Below, one piece after another: positions 6,925-15,882 of a stretch of 35,657 nt of DNA. Location of the stretch: the NCBI GenBank assembly GCA_019639075.1, contig JAHBSO010000017.1:1-35657 (forward strand), in the 5' to 3' direction. This DNA is from Actinomycetota bacterium (lineage in GTDB: Bacteria > Actinomycetota > Acidimicrobiia > Acidimicrobiales > Iamiaceae). The translations under genes and the position numbers were made by a program. The notes below the pieces were generated by a model, which was not told where the DNA came from, did no database searches, and saw nothing but the letters and a program-made list of their open reading frames with translations. The number at the start of each line of letters is the position of its first letter. Within the stretch, counting starts at the first letter, position 1.

Positions 6925-8241
6925 GTGTCCCGTCCGTTCCGGCCGTTCGACCGGGAGATCGCCCGGCTGGCCCTGCCCGCCCTCGTCACGCTCCTGGCCG
7001 AGCCGGCGTACCTGCTGGTCGACACCGCGGTGGTCGGGCACCTCGGCGCCGACCAGCTCGGCGGGCTGGCGGTCGCCTCTGCGCTGCTGCTCACGGTCGC
7101 GTCGCTGTGCATCTTCCTGGCGTACGGGACGACGGCGTCGGTGGCGCGACTTCTCGGCGCTGGCGACCGACGGGGCGCGGCCGACGACGCGGTGCAGGGC
7201 ATGTGGCTCGCCCTCGGGGTGGGCGTCGTGTTCGCCGTCGTGCTCGGGGCGGCGTCCGGCCCGTTGATCGCCGTGCTCGGCGCGGAGGGGGCGACCGCCG
7301 AGGCGGCCCGCACCTACCTCCGCATCAGCGTGGCCGGCCTGCCGTTCCTGCTCCTCACCTTCGCCGGAAGCGGCTACCTCCGCGGCCTCCAGCGGACGAC
7401 GCCACCGATGGTGATCGCGCTCGTCGGAGCCGGCCTCAACGTGGTGCTCGACCTCGTGCTGATCCCCGGCCTCGGGTACGGCATCGGGGCGTCCGCGCTC
7501 GCCACCGTCGTCGCGCAGGTGGTGACCGGTGCCGCGTTCGTCGTCGTCGTTGGGCGGCTGGCCGCGGGGGAGGGGGCGGTGTTCCGGCCGCGATGGCGGA
7601 CCCAGCGCCGGCTGGTCCGGGTGGGCTTCGACCTCGCGGTGCGGACCGCGGCGTTGCGGTTGAGCCTCCTGTTGCTCACCGCCGTCGCCGCCCGCATCGG
7701 CACCGAGGAGCTGGCCGCCCACCAGATCGCGTTCGAGGTGTGGAACTTCCTGGCGCTCGGCCTCGACTCGCTGGCCATCGCCGGTCCGGCGATGGTCGGG
7801 CTCCGGCTCGGTCGGGGCGACGGCGCCGAGGCGCGGGCGGTCGGCGACCGGCTGCTGGTGCTCGGGCTCGTGGCCAGCATCGGGGTGGGCATCGTGGTCG
7901 CGGCGTCGATCCCGTTCCTCCCTGGGGTGTTCAGCTCGGACGCCGACGTCCGGTCGCTGGTGGCGTTCCTGCTCGTCTGGGTCGCGGTGATGCAGCCCCT
8001 GGCGTCGGTGGTGTGGGTGCTCGACGGCATCCTCATCGGCGCCGGCGACCAGCGGTTCCTCGCATGGGCGATGGTGGCGGCCGCCGCGGTGTTCGCGGCG
8101 TGCGCCCTGCCGATCGTGCCGCTCGGCCTGGGCATCGGCTGGCTGTGGGCGGCGTACCTGATGTTGCTCGTGAGCCGGGCCACGATCCTCGGCGTCCGCT
8201 ACCGCGGCGACCGCTGGATCCGCCTCGGCGCCCACGCGTGA
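6925..8241 (+). CDS. MATE-family (DinF-like) exporter
   Basis: A membrane protein of about 438 residues with some twelve hydrophobic segments in two halves. It begins FDREIARLALPALVTLLAEP, followed by YLLVDTAVVGHLGADQLGGL, a hallmark of the DinF branch of MATE antiporters. The second half repeats the pattern (LAAHQIAFEVWNFLALGLDS). Members use Na+ or H+ gradients to expel cationic drugs or metabolites. The GTG at 6925 is chosen because it leaves a 14-residue cytoplasmic leader; earlier in-frame starts at 6838 and 6889 would overlap smpB on the opposite strand. The substrate cannot be told. The gene stands alone between smpB and fic. Confidence 0.9.
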   Translation: MSRPFRPFDREIARLALPALVTLLAEPAYLLVDTAVVGHLGADQLGGLAVASALLLTVASLCIFLAYGTTASVARLLGAGDRRGAADDAVQGMWLALGVGVVFAVVLGAASGPLIAVLGAEGATAEAARTYLRISVAGLPFLLLTFAGSGYLRGLQRTTPPMVIALVGAGLNVVLDLVLIPGLGYGIGASALATVVAQVVTGAAFVVVVGRLAAGEGAVFRPRWRTQRRLVRVGFDLAVRTAALRLSLLLLTAVAARIGTEELAAHQIAFEVWNFLALGLDSLAIAGPAMVGLRLGRGDGAEARAVGDRLLVLGLVASIGVGIVVAASIPFLPGVFSSDADVRSLVAFLLVWVAVMQPLASVVWVLDGILIGAGDQRFLAWAMVAAAAVFAACALPIVPLGLGIGWLWAAYLMLLVSRATILGVRYRGDRWIRLGAHA

Positions 8242-8281
8242 GCGAGACGAGTGGCTCGACCAACCCGAAGTGAGTCCACTC

Positions 8282-8314
8282 TTAGTTCGAGTTTTGATAG
8301 AAAAGTCGGACTAA
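8282..8314 (+). promoter_or_regulatory. 33-bp near-perfect palindrome, likely operator of fic
   Basis: The arms TTAGTTCGAGTTTT (8282-8295) and AAAAGTCGGACTAA (8301-8314) are reverse complements at 12 of 14 positions, around GATAG. The site is AT-rich, lies 30 bases before the fic ATG and would cover its promoter. The Fic protein has a C-terminal winged-helix region, so autorepression is plausible. Confidence 0.7.
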
Positions 8315-8344
8315 CTTGGATCGGGGTTCGGAAGGACTGGTGGC

Positions 8345-9577
8345 ATGTCGAGCGAAACGGCCATCGATTGGCCGCCTCACGACGTCGAGGTCGTGCCCTG
8401 GCGGCAGACGTTCCGGTCCGGCACCAAGAGCGATCGCACGCTGTCGGAGGTCGAGGTCGCCATCCCCCCGATGATCGCTGAGACGCCCTTGAAGGTCTCC
8501 GGTTCGTTGGTCGCGGAGGCGGAGTCGGCGATGCAGGAGATCTTCGCCCTCGATCGCGCGCACGGCGACGTGCTCGCTCCGCTCGGCCTCCTCCTTCTGC
8601 GGACCGAATCAGTTGCGTCGTCGAAGATCGAGCGGATCGAAGCGGGGCTCGACGACTACGCCCGAGCGCTTCACGGCAATCGATCGAATCCGTCCGCGAC
8701 GTCCATGGTGGCGGCGACCGGGGCACTCACGAGACTCCTCGACGTCGTCGGGGGCGAAGGAGCCGTCACCTCCGCCTCGCTGACCGATGCTCACCGGGTG
8801 CTGATGGCGGACGACCCGTACGAGGCGGCTCAAGCTGGTCGCTTCCGTGAGGTGCAGAACTGGATCGGCGGCAGCGATCACTCCCCACGGAGCGCCTTGT
8901 ACGCGCCGCCGCCGGCCGGCCGGGTTGTCGGTCTCATGACGGACCTCGTCACGTTCTCGAACCGTTCGGACCTGCCGGTGCTCGTGCAGGGTGCGATCGC
9001 CCACGCGCAGTTCGAGTCGATCCACCCCTTCACCGATGGAAACGGGCGCATCGGTCGAGCCTTGATCAACGCGGTGCTGCGCGTTCGGCGGACGACCACC
9101 GGCGTCGTCGTGCCGATCGCTTCGGCCTTGGTCGTCCAACGCGACCGGTACTTCGACGACCTCACCGCCTACCGGGACGGTCGCGCTGGTCCGATCGTCA
9201 CGTCGATGGTTCGCGCCGCTGGCATCGCCGCGCACGAGTCGCGACGGAGTGCGACGGAGCTGGCCGAGATCCCCGACCGGATGCGGGACGCCGTCGGGCG
9301 GGTCCGGCGGGGAAGCGCCGTCGCGGTTCTGTTGGCGGCTCTGCCGACGCACCCCATCCTGTCGGCCGACGATGCGAGCGATCTCACGGGGGTGGTCGAC
9401 TCGAGCCTCTACAGCGCCATCGGACGGCTCGAAGCAGCCGGCGTGCTCCGTTCGCTCACGGATCGAAAGCGTGGTCAGGTGTGGGGTGCAACGCAGATCC
9501 TCGACGAGATCGAGGACCTGAGCCTTCGCATCGCTGCCGCCGCTCGCACCGCGGCCGGCCTTCGACCCCGAGTGTGA
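8345..9577 (+). CDS. Fic-domain AMP transferase with winged-helix tail
   Basis: A 410-residue protein. The Fic active-site motif HPFTDGNGRIGR is intact at residues 227-238; His227 should activate the target hydroxyl for transfer of AMP (or another nucleotide group) to a protein. An N-terminal domain carries an inhibitory-type helix, SSKIERIEAG at about 92-101, matching (S/T)xxxE(G/N) except for Arg at the last position, which would place it in the self-inhibited class II. GRFREVQNWIGG and the flap region before the core are also typical. Residues about 310-390 look like a winged helix (ILSADDASDLTGVVDSSLYS, then AIGRLEAAGVL), so it may bind its own operator at 8282. GGAAGGA precedes the ATG. 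The target protein is unknown, and no antitoxin gene is adjacent. Confidence 0.92.
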   Translation: MSSETAIDWPPHDVEVVPWRQTFRSGTKSDRTLSEVEVAIPPMIAETPLKVSGSLVAEAESAMQEIFALDRAHGDVLAPLGLLLLRTESVASSKIERIEAGLDDYARALHGNRSNPSATSMVAATGALTRLLDVVGGEGAVTSASLTDAHRVLMADDPYEAAQAGRFREVQNWIGGSDHSPRSALYAPPPAGRVVGLMTDLVTFSNRSDLPVLVQGAIAHAQFESIHPFTDGNGRIGRALINAVLRVRRTTTGVVVPIASALVVQRDRYFDDLTAYRDGRAGPIVTSMVRAAGIAAHESRRSATELAEIPDRMRDAVGRVRRGSAVAVLLAALPTHPILSADDASDLTGVVDSSLYSAIGRLEAAGVLRSLTDRKRGQVWGATQILDEIEDLSLRIAAAARTAAGLRPRV

Positions 9578-9630
9578 CTCGACCCTGACCAGCTGGTTCG
9601 GGGCGGGTCGCGGGTGTGGGACCATGGGCG

Positions 9631-12381
9631 ATGGCCCTCGCAGACGGCACCGGTCCCGACGACGACGTCGACCCGGCGCTGCGCGACGACATCCGGCGGC
9701 TCGGTTCGCAGCTCGGTGCGACGCTGGTCCGCCAGGAGGGGGCCGAGTTCCTGGACCTCGTCGAGGCGGTGCGGGCCGAGGCCAAGGCGGCCCGGGCCGG
9801 TGAGGTCGACCAGCGGGGGCTCGACGACCTGTTGGCCCCGCTCGACGCCCGCGACGCCATCCGCCTCGTCCGGGCGTTCTCGTCGTACTTCCACCTGGCC
9901 AACCTGGCCGAGCAGGTCCACCGCGACACCGGGCGGGTCCCGCTCGGTCCGCCCGGTCTGCCGTTCGTGCCGCCACCGGTGAGCGCGCCGGTCGCCGACG
10001 ACGAACGTCGGGCGGCCATCGCAGCCCTCGACGTGCGCCCGGTGTTCACCGCACACCCGACGGAGGCGACCCGGCGAACCGTCACCTACAAGCGCCGTCA
10101 GATCGCGGATCTGCTCGTCGACCGGGCCGACCCGCGCATCCGCGAGATCGATCGCGACCGGATCGACCGCCACGTCGCCGAGGCCATCGAGGTGCTCTGG
10201 CAGACCGACGAGTTGCGGGTCCGCCGACCCACGCCGTTGGACGAGGCCAACACCGTGCTCGACGTGCTCGACTCCCTCGTGCCGGTCGTGGCCGGCCTGC
10301 TCGAGGACTTCGCCGACCGCCTGCGCACCGCCGGCGACGACCCGTCGCCGACGTTGCGGCCGATCCGGTTCGGCTCCTGGGTCGGTGGCGACCGTGACGG
10401 CAACCCGTTCGTGACCGCGCCGGTCACCCGCGAGGTGCTGCTGCGCCAGCGGGAGCGGGGTCTGCGCCGGGCGGTCGAGGCGATCGAGCTGCTGGCCACC
10501 GAGCTGTCGATCTCGACCCGGATCGTCGGCCGCTCCGGCGACGTCGACCGGCTGATCGAACGGGACCGGGAGCGGTTCCCGGAGGTGCACCGTCGGTTCG
10601 GCGACCTCAACGCCGAGGAGCCCTACCGGCTCGCGCTCGCGGGGTTCCACGCTCGCCTGCTCGCGGCCCAGCGTGGCGATGCCGACGCGTACACGAGGGC
10701 CGACGATCTCGTCGAGGACCTGCTCGTGCTGCGGGGGTCCCTCGTCGAACACCGGGGCGAGGTGATCGCGGAGGGTCCGCTCGACCGCGCGCTGCGCACG
10801 TTGGTGGCGTTCGGGTTCACGATGGCGACGCTCGACCTGCGCCAGGACGCCGCGGTGCACCACCGGTTGATCGCCGCCCTCCTCGAACGGGACGGCTCCG
10901 GCGCCGACGGCGCGGCCGCACCGGGCTACCTGGACCTGCCCCGCGACGAGCGGGCCACGCTGCTCGCCGACCTGCTGGCCGAGAGTCGACCGCTCGCCCC
11001 CACGTCGGTCGAGCTCCCCGAAGCCCTGGCCGATGCCCGGGCGGTGTTCGCCGTGGCCCGCGACGCGATCGGCCGCGACGGTGCCGACGCGATCACGAGC
11101 TACATCGCGTCGATGGCATCGGCGCCCGACGACGTGCTCGCCATCGCCGTTCTCGCCGTCGATGCCGGCCTCGTCGACCTGAAGGGCGGTGTCGCAGGGC
11201 TCGACGTCGTCCCACTGTTCGAGACCACCGACGCCCTGACCGACGCCGGCGCGGTGATGGACGCGCTCCTGTCGTGCCCGCCCTACCGGAAGCTGGTGGC
11301 GCTCCGCGGCGACCGGCAGGAGGTGATGCTCGGCTACTCCGACTCGAACAAGGTCGGAGGCACCGTCTCCTCGCGTTGGGGGATCCATCGGGCGATGCGG
11401 GAGCTGCGGGACGTGGCCGGTCGACACGGCGTCGACCTCACGCTCTTCCACGGTCGGGGCGGCACCGTCGGCCGGGGTGGCGGACCGACCGCCGACGCGA
11501 TCCTCGCCGAGCCCTACGGCGCGCTGCACGGCTCCATCAAGATCACCGAGCAGGGCGAGGTGATCGCCGACAAGTACGGCACGCCCGCGCTCGCCGACCG
11601 CAACCTGCGCATGACCCTCGGCGCGGTGCTGTCGGGCACGCTGCTGCACGCCGAGTCGACCGTCGACCCGGACGTGCTCGCCCGATGGGACGGGGTCATG
11701 GACGTGGTCGAGCGCGCCGCGCACACCGCGTACCGGGCGCTCGTCGACGACCCGTCGCTGGTGCCGTACTACCTGGCGGCCACGCCGGTCGACGAGCTGG
11801 GCGACCTCAACATCGGCTCGCGGCCGGCGCGCCGCGGCGGGGGCCGGGCGGCCGGGGCCGACCTGTCGGACCTGCGGGCGATCCCCTGGGTGTTCGGCTG
11901 GACCCAGACCCGCCAGAACGTGCCGGGCTGGTTCGGGGTCGGCAGCGGCCTGGCCGCGGCCCGTGCCGCCGGGCACGGTGCCGACCTCGCCGCCATGGCG
12001 CGGGGTTGGCCCTTCTTCGTCGACGTGCTGTCCAACGTCGAGATGGTCCTGGCGAAGACCGACCTCGACCTCGCGGCGCGCTACGTCGATCGCCTCGTCC
12101 CGACCGAGCACCGTGGGGTGCTCGACATCGTTCGCGAGGAGTTCGAGCGCACCCGGGCCGAGGTGCTGGCCGTGCTCGACGAGGACGAGCTGCTGGCCCG
12201 TCACGTCGGCCTCGCCCGCACCCTCCGCGTGCGCGACGCGTACCTCGACCCGCTCCACGTGCTCCAGGTCGAGCTGCTGGCGCGGGCCCGCGCCGAGCGC
12301 GACCACAAGGACCCGGTGCTGCACCGGGCACTTCTCCTCACCGTCAACGGCATCGCCAACGGTCTCCGCAACACCGGCTGA
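9631..12381 (+). CDS. ppc: Phosphoenolpyruvate carboxylase
   Basis: This 916-residue enzyme adds bicarbonate to PEP to form oxaloacetate, refilling the TCA cycle. Landmarks: FTAHPTEATRR with catalytic His near residue 142; GSWVGGDRDGNPFV; LFHGRGGTVGRGGGPT near 607, the glycine-rich loop; ITEQGEVIADKYG; NIGSRPARR; and IPWVFGWTQTRQNVPGWFG. The C-terminus NGIANGLRNTG matches the conserved NG(I/V)AAGMRNTG end that binds aspartate in allosteric control. Length is normal for the family. The ATG at 9631 is preferred over an in-frame GTG at 9616 because the latter adds only GPWA-type residues. The gene is monocistronic and converges on the GNAT gene with 13 bases between stops. Confidence 0.97.
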   Translation: MALADGTGPDDDVDPALRDDIRRLGSQLGATLVRQEGAEFLDLVEAVRAEAKAARAGEVDQRGLDDLLAPLDARDAIRLVRAFSSYFHLANLAEQVHRDTGRVPLGPPGLPFVPPPVSAPVADDERRAAIAALDVRPVFTAHPTEATRRTVTYKRRQIADLLVDRADPRIREIDRDRIDRHVAEAIEVLWQTDELRVRRPTPLDEANTVLDVLDSLVPVVAGLLEDFADRLRTAGDDPSPTLRPIRFGSWVGGDRDGNPFVTAPVTREVLLRQRERGLRRAVEAIELLATELSISTRIVGRSGDVDRLIERDRERFPEVHRRFGDLNAEEPYRLALAGFHARLLAAQRGDADAYTRADDLVEDLLVLRGSLVEHRGEVIAEGPLDRALRTLVAFGFTMATLDLRQDAAVHHRLIAALLERDGSGADGAAAPGYLDLPRDERATLLADLLAESRPLAPTSVELPEALADARAVFAVARDAIGRDGADAITSYIASMASAPDDVLAIAVLAVDAGLVDLKGGVAGLDVVPLFETTDALTDAGAVMDALLSCPPYRKLVALRGDRQEVMLGYSDSNKVGGTVSSRWGIHRAMRELRDVAGRHGVDLTLFHGRGGTVGRGGGPTADAILAEPYGALHGSIKITEQGEVIADKYGTPALADRNLRMTLGAVLSGTLLHAESTVDPDVLARWDGVMDVVERAAHTAYRALVDDPSLVPYYLAATPVDELGDLNIGSRPARRGGGRAAGADLSDLRAIPWVFGWTQTRQNVPGWFGVGSGLAAARAAGHGADLAAMARGWPFFVDVLSNVEMVLAKTDLDLAARYVDRLVPTEHRGVLDIVREEFERTRAEVLAVLDEDELLARHVGLARTLRVRDAYLDPLHVLQVELLARARAERDHKDPVLHRALLLTVNGIANGLRNTG

Positions 12382-12394
12382 GGTCGACTCCCCG

Positions 12395-13159
12395 TCAGGG
12401 GCGCGGCTCGAAGCGGTGGTACTGCGTCACCGTGTCGAAGCCCATGCGGTCGTAGACCGGCTCGCCCATCGGGCTGGCCTGGAGGATGCCGATCGAACAG
12501 CCCTGGTCCCTGCCCTCGGCGAGCACCGCCGCGGTGATCGCCGCGCCCAGACCACGGCGCCGGAACTGCTCCCGCACGCCGATCGTGTACACGCCGGCGA
12601 CGTGGTCGGTGCGGAGCAGCTGTCCGCACGCCGCGGGTTCACCGTCGACGTACTGCAGGAACCAGGCGTTGCGGTCGTCGTCGAGCATCGACGCCGGGGC
12701 GAGGTCGCCCACGATCTCGGACGGGGCGCCGAAGGCCTCTCCGGCCACGACGCCGATGTCGGCCATCCGTGCGGCGTCGGTCACCCGCAGGATCGGTTCG
12801 ACGCCGTCGCCATCGACGGGGAGGTCCGTGAGCGGGGTGATGGCCATCCCGGGCAGCGTTCCCGGCCCCGGGACCAGGCCGAGCGGCTCGACCATCGCGG
12901 CGACGGCGGGCGCGAGCGAGGCCGGCGACGTCACCCAGAACGGGACGTCCCGCTCCGACAGCCAGCGGGCCGCCGCCACCAGGTCGTCGGTCTCCGGCTC
13001 CTCGAACACGAACGCCTGGTTGAACAGCCCCATCGGAGCACCGACCGACGAGCACCGGATCGTGCCGAACGTCTCGGAGGCACCAGCCGCATGTTCGGAC
13101 GTGAAGTCCAACCATGCGAACCAGTTGTTCGTCATGGCGTGCACCAGGTCGTCGCTCAT
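12395..13159 (-). CDS. GNAT-family N-acetyltransferase
   Basis: A 254-residue protein. The C-terminal half is a GNAT fold: VAGVYTIGVREQFRRRGLGA gives strand 4 and the acetyl-CoA pyrophosphate loop (RRRGLG in place of Q/RxxGxG/A), then AITAAVLAEGRDQG and the final strands MGEPVYDRMGF. The N-terminal 110 residues are a divergent GNAT-like half, as in two-domain members. The substrate is unknown. GGGAGGT precedes the ATG at 13159. It lies 35 bases after the acyl-CoA synthetase on the same strand, so the two are probably cotranscribed. Confidence 0.85.
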   Translation of the reverse strand: MSDDLVHAMTNNWFAWLDFTSEHAAGASETFGTIRCSSVGAPMGLFNQAFVFEEPETDDLVAAARWLSERDVPFWVTSPASLAPAVAAMVEPLGLVPGPGTLPGMAITPLTDLPVDGDGVEPILRVTDAARMADIGVVAGEAFGAPSEIVGDLAPASMLDDDRNAWFLQYVDGEPAACGQLLRTDHVAGVYTIGVREQFRRRGLGAAITAAVLAEGRDQGCSIGILQASPMGEPVYDRMGFDTVTQYHRFEPRP

Positions 13160-13194
13160 CGTGTCGGACCTCCCGTCGGTTCCGTCGAATCGCC

Positions 13195-14733
13195 TCAGAT
13201 CGAGCGGCCGGCGGCCTCCCAGTACTCGTCCTTGAGCAAGCGCTTGTACAGCTTGCCGGTGGCGTGCCGGGGCAGTTCCTCGCGGAAGTCGATCGTGCGC
13301 GGGCACTTCACGTCGGCGAGGTGGTCGCGGCAGTAGGCGATCAGCTCGGCCGCCAGCTCGGGTGTGCCGTCGACGCCGTCGACGGTCTCGACCACCGCCT
13401 TGACCGCCTCGCCGAAGTCGTCGTCGGGGACGCCGAACACCGCGACGTCGGCCACCGCGGGGTGGACCGCGAGGAGGTTCTCGGCCTCCTGCGGGTACAC
13501 GTTCACCCCGCCGGTGATGATCATGTACGCCTGCCGGTCGGTCAGGTAGAGGAATCCGTCCTCGTCGACCCGGCCGATGTCGCCCAGCGTCGACCACCCG
13601 TTGGGGAGCCGTGAGGCCGCCGTCTTCTCGGGGTCGTTGTGGTACGTGAACGGCGTCGGGCTCTCGAAGTAGATCGTGCCGGACTCGCCGACCGGCACCT
13701 CCTCACCGTCGTCGCCGACGATGTGCATCGGTCCGAGGATGCTCTGGCCGACCGTGCCCGGGTGGGCGAGCCACTGCTCGCTGTTGCAGTAGACGAAGCC
13801 GTTGCCCTCGGTGCCGGCGTAGTACTCGTGGATGATCGGCCCGAACCAGTCGATCATCGCCTGCTTGGCCGGCACGGGGCAGGGGGCCGCAGCGTGGGCG
13901 ATCATCTTCATCGACGAGACGTCGTAGCGCTGCCGCACCTCGTCGGGGAGCTTGAGCAGCCGCAGGAACATGGTGGGCACCATCTGGCAGGCGTTCACCC
14001 GGTAGCGCTCGATCGCCTCGAGCGCACCCTCAGGGGTGAACTTCTCCATCATCACGACGGTGCCGCCGACGTAGTTGGCCGCCATCGAGAAGCGCAACGG
14101 GGCGGCGTGGTACATCGGCGCGGGGGAGAGGTAGACGGTGTCGGCGTCGAAGCCGAGCAGCATCATGGCGAGGGTGGTCACGGCGGTCGGTTCGTCGATC
14201 GTCTTGCCGCTGACCTGGACCTCGACACCCTTGGGCCGGCCGGTCGTGCCCGAGCTGTAGAGCATGTCGTTGCCGGCCGGGCGCTCGGCCAGGGGCTCGG
14301 CCGACTGGGCGGCGATCGCCTCCTCGTAGGACTCGTGACCGGGCACCGGGCCGTCGAGGGCGAAGCGGTGTTCGACGTTCGGGGTGTCGTCCACGATCCC
14401 CGCGCCCAGGTCACCGGTGGCGGCCGTGCAGATCATCACCCGTGCGCCGCAGTCGTCGACGATGTAGGCCAGCTCCTCGGCGGTGAGCCGGGTCGACGCG
14501 AACGTGTAGATCAGCCCGGCGTAGTGGCACCCCCAGGCCAGCTCCATGAACCGGACCTGGTTCTCGACGCACAGCGCCACGTGGTCGCCGGGCCCCAGGC
14601 CGAGGGAGCGGAAGAGGTTGGCCAGGCGGTTGGCCCGGTCGTCGAGCTCGGCGAAGGTGAGCGTCTCGCCGCTGCCCGCCATGATCATGGCGGGGTGGTC
14701 GGGCGTGTCGGCAGCGTGGGTCCCTGGGTGCAT
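13195..14733 (-). CDS. Acyl-CoA synthetase (AMP-forming), FadD-like
   Basis: A 512-residue ANL-superfamily enzyme that activates a carboxylic acid through an acyl-AMP to an acyl-CoA. Motifs: the P-loop-like YSSGTTGRPKGVEV; EYYAGTEGNGF (A5); TLGDIGRVDEDGFLYLTDR (A7-A8 hinge); and PRHATGKLYKRLL (A10), whose Lys catalyses adenylation. The start MHPGTHAADTPDHPAMI follows the usual short leader. The chain is complete, with no peptidyl-carrier domain. Acid length specificity cannot be read. The gene is divergent from the alpha/beta hydrolase, with a TetR-type palindrome in the shared gap, and is followed by the GNAT gene. Lipid or sterol side-chain catabolism is a reasonable inference. Confidence 0.92.
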   Translation of the reverse strand: MHPGTHAADTPDHPAMIMAGSGETLTFAELDDRANRLANLFRSLGLGPGDHVALCVENQVRFMELAWGCHYAGLIYTFASTRLTAEELAYIVDDCGARVMICTAATGDLGAGIVDDTPNVEHRFALDGPVPGHESYEEAIAAQSAEPLAERPAGNDMLYSSGTTGRPKGVEVQVSGKTIDEPTAVTTLAMMLLGFDADTVYLSPAPMYHAAPLRFSMAANYVGGTVVMMEKFTPEGALEAIERYRVNACQMVPTMFLRLLKLPDEVRQRYDVSSMKMIAHAAAPCPVPAKQAMIDWFGPIIHEYYAGTEGNGFVYCNSEQWLAHPGTVGQSILGPMHIVGDDGEEVPVGESGTIYFESPTPFTYHNDPEKTAASRLPNGWSTLGDIGRVDEDGFLYLTDRQAYMIITGGVNVYPQEAENLLAVHPAVADVAVFGVPDDDFGEAVKAVVETVDGVDGTPELAAELIAYCRDHLADVKCPRTIDFREELPRHATGKLYKRLLKDEYWEAAGRSI

Positions 14734-14766
14734 GGGCCGACCGTAGCCAGCCCTCGGCGCCGCCGC

Positions 14767-14782
14767 TTGACCGGTCGGTCAA
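14767..14782 (+). promoter_or_regulatory. TetR-type operator candidate
   Basis: TTGACCG-GT-CGGTCAA is a perfect 7+7 palindrome in the gap between the divergent acyl-CoA synthetase and hydrolase genes, 33 bases before the synthetase start. The shape and the GACCGNNCGGTC core are those of TetR-family sites. No regulator gene lies next to it. Confidence 0.55.
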
Positions 14783-14904
14783 CATCGCTCGCCACCGAAC
14801 ACATGGGTCGTTCGGCCCATCGCGCGTCATGTTCGACACATGTTCTGGCCTTCCGTGCATCGGCATGGTGGGATGCAGCAACGGTCGAACGGGGAGCCGG
14901 TCGA

Positions 14905-15882
14905 GTGGCCATCAGCAGCACAACCGAACCGCAGGTCGAGCACCGGGTGGTGCACGGGTACCGCCGGGCCTTCCGGCGCTGCGGCGAGGGTCCGCCCCTG
15001 TTGCTCCTCCACGGGATCGGCGACAGCTCGGCCGGGTGGGCGCCGCTGATGCCCGCGCTCGCCGAGCACTTCACCGTCATCGCCCCCGACCTGCTCGGCC
15101 ACGGCGACTCCGACAAGCCCCGGGCCGACTACTCCGTCGCCGCCTACGCGAACGGCATGCGCGACCTGCTCGACGTGCTCGAGATCGAGCGGGCCACGGT
15201 CGTCGGCCACTCGCTCGGTGGCGGCGTGGCGGCCCAGACCGCCTACCAGTACCCCGACCGGGTGGAGCGGCTCGTCCTCGTGAGCTCGGGTGGGGTCGCA
15301 CGTGAGGTCAGCCCGGCCCTGCGGCTGCTGTCGGCCCCGTATGCCGAGCTGACGCTGCCCTTCACCGCCCTGCCGGGTGCCAAGGTCGTGGCGCAGGCCA
15401 TGGCCGAGGTCGCCAAGCGCACCCCGTTCGACATCGGGGTCGACGCCGACGAGCTGGTCCGGGTGTTCGAGGGCCTTCCGTCGGGCCCGGCCCGCAAGTC
15501 CTTCACCCGCACCCTGCGGTCGGTCGTGGACTGGCGGGGCCAGCTGGTGACCATGCTCGACCGCTGCTACCTCGCCTCGGAGATGCCGTCGCTCCTCGTC
15601 TGGGGCGACCGCGACGGCGTCATCCCGGTCAGTCACGCCCACAAGGCCCACGCGGCCATGCCCGGCAGCCGGCTCGAGGTGTTCACGGGCGCCGGCCACT
15701 TCCCGCACCACACCGAGCCGGAGCGCTTCGTCGACCTGCTCGTGGAGTTCGTGGCCTCGACCGAGCCCGCCACCTACGACCGGGACCGCTGGGTCGAGCT
15801 GCTGGTCGAGGGCCGCCCGACCGTCGAGGTGGTCGACGAGCCGGTCCCGGTCGACGACGTCGTCGTCGCCGCGGCCTCCTAG
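14905..15882 (+). CDS. Alpha/beta hydrolase
   Basis: A 325-residue hydrolase. LLLLHGIGDSSAGWAPLMPA holds the oxyanion-hole HG; VVGHSLGGGVAAQTAYQYPD holds the nucleophile Ser in GHSLG; WGDRDGVIPVSHA carries the catalytic Asp; GAGHFPHHTEPERF carries the catalytic His. A lid segment lies between about residues 150 and 220. There is no signal peptide, so it should be cytoplasmic. The GTG at 14905 is chosen because GGGGAG sits about 9 bases upstream and the homologous region begins soon after. The C-terminal 45 residues are an acidic Val/Asp-rich extension. The substrate is unknown. Its position opposite the acyl-CoA synthetase suggests a role in the same pathway. It overlaps the stop of the next, opposing gene by 4 bases. 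Confidence 0.9.
   Translation: MAISSTTEPQVEHRVVHGYRRAFRRCGEGPPLLLLHGIGDSSAGWAPLMPALAEHFTVIAPDLLGHGDSDKPRADYSVAAYANGMRDLLDVLEIERATVVGHSLGGGVAAQTAYQYPDRVERLVLVSSGGVAREVSPALRLLSAPYAELTLPFTALPGAKVVAQAMAEVAKRTPFDIGVDADELVRVFEGLPSGPARKSFTRTLRSVVDWRGQLVTMLDRCYLASEMPSLLVWGDRDGVIPVSHAHKAHAAMPGSRLEVFTGAGHFPHHTEPERFVDLLVEFVASTEPATYDRDRWVELLVEGRPTVEVVDEPVPVDDVVVAAAS

Noticed and set aside
9475..12324. A 949-codon open frame on the minus strand opposite ppc
   Set aside because: Its composition is that of antisense to a GC-rich gene, while the plus strand holds every PEP carboxylase motif.
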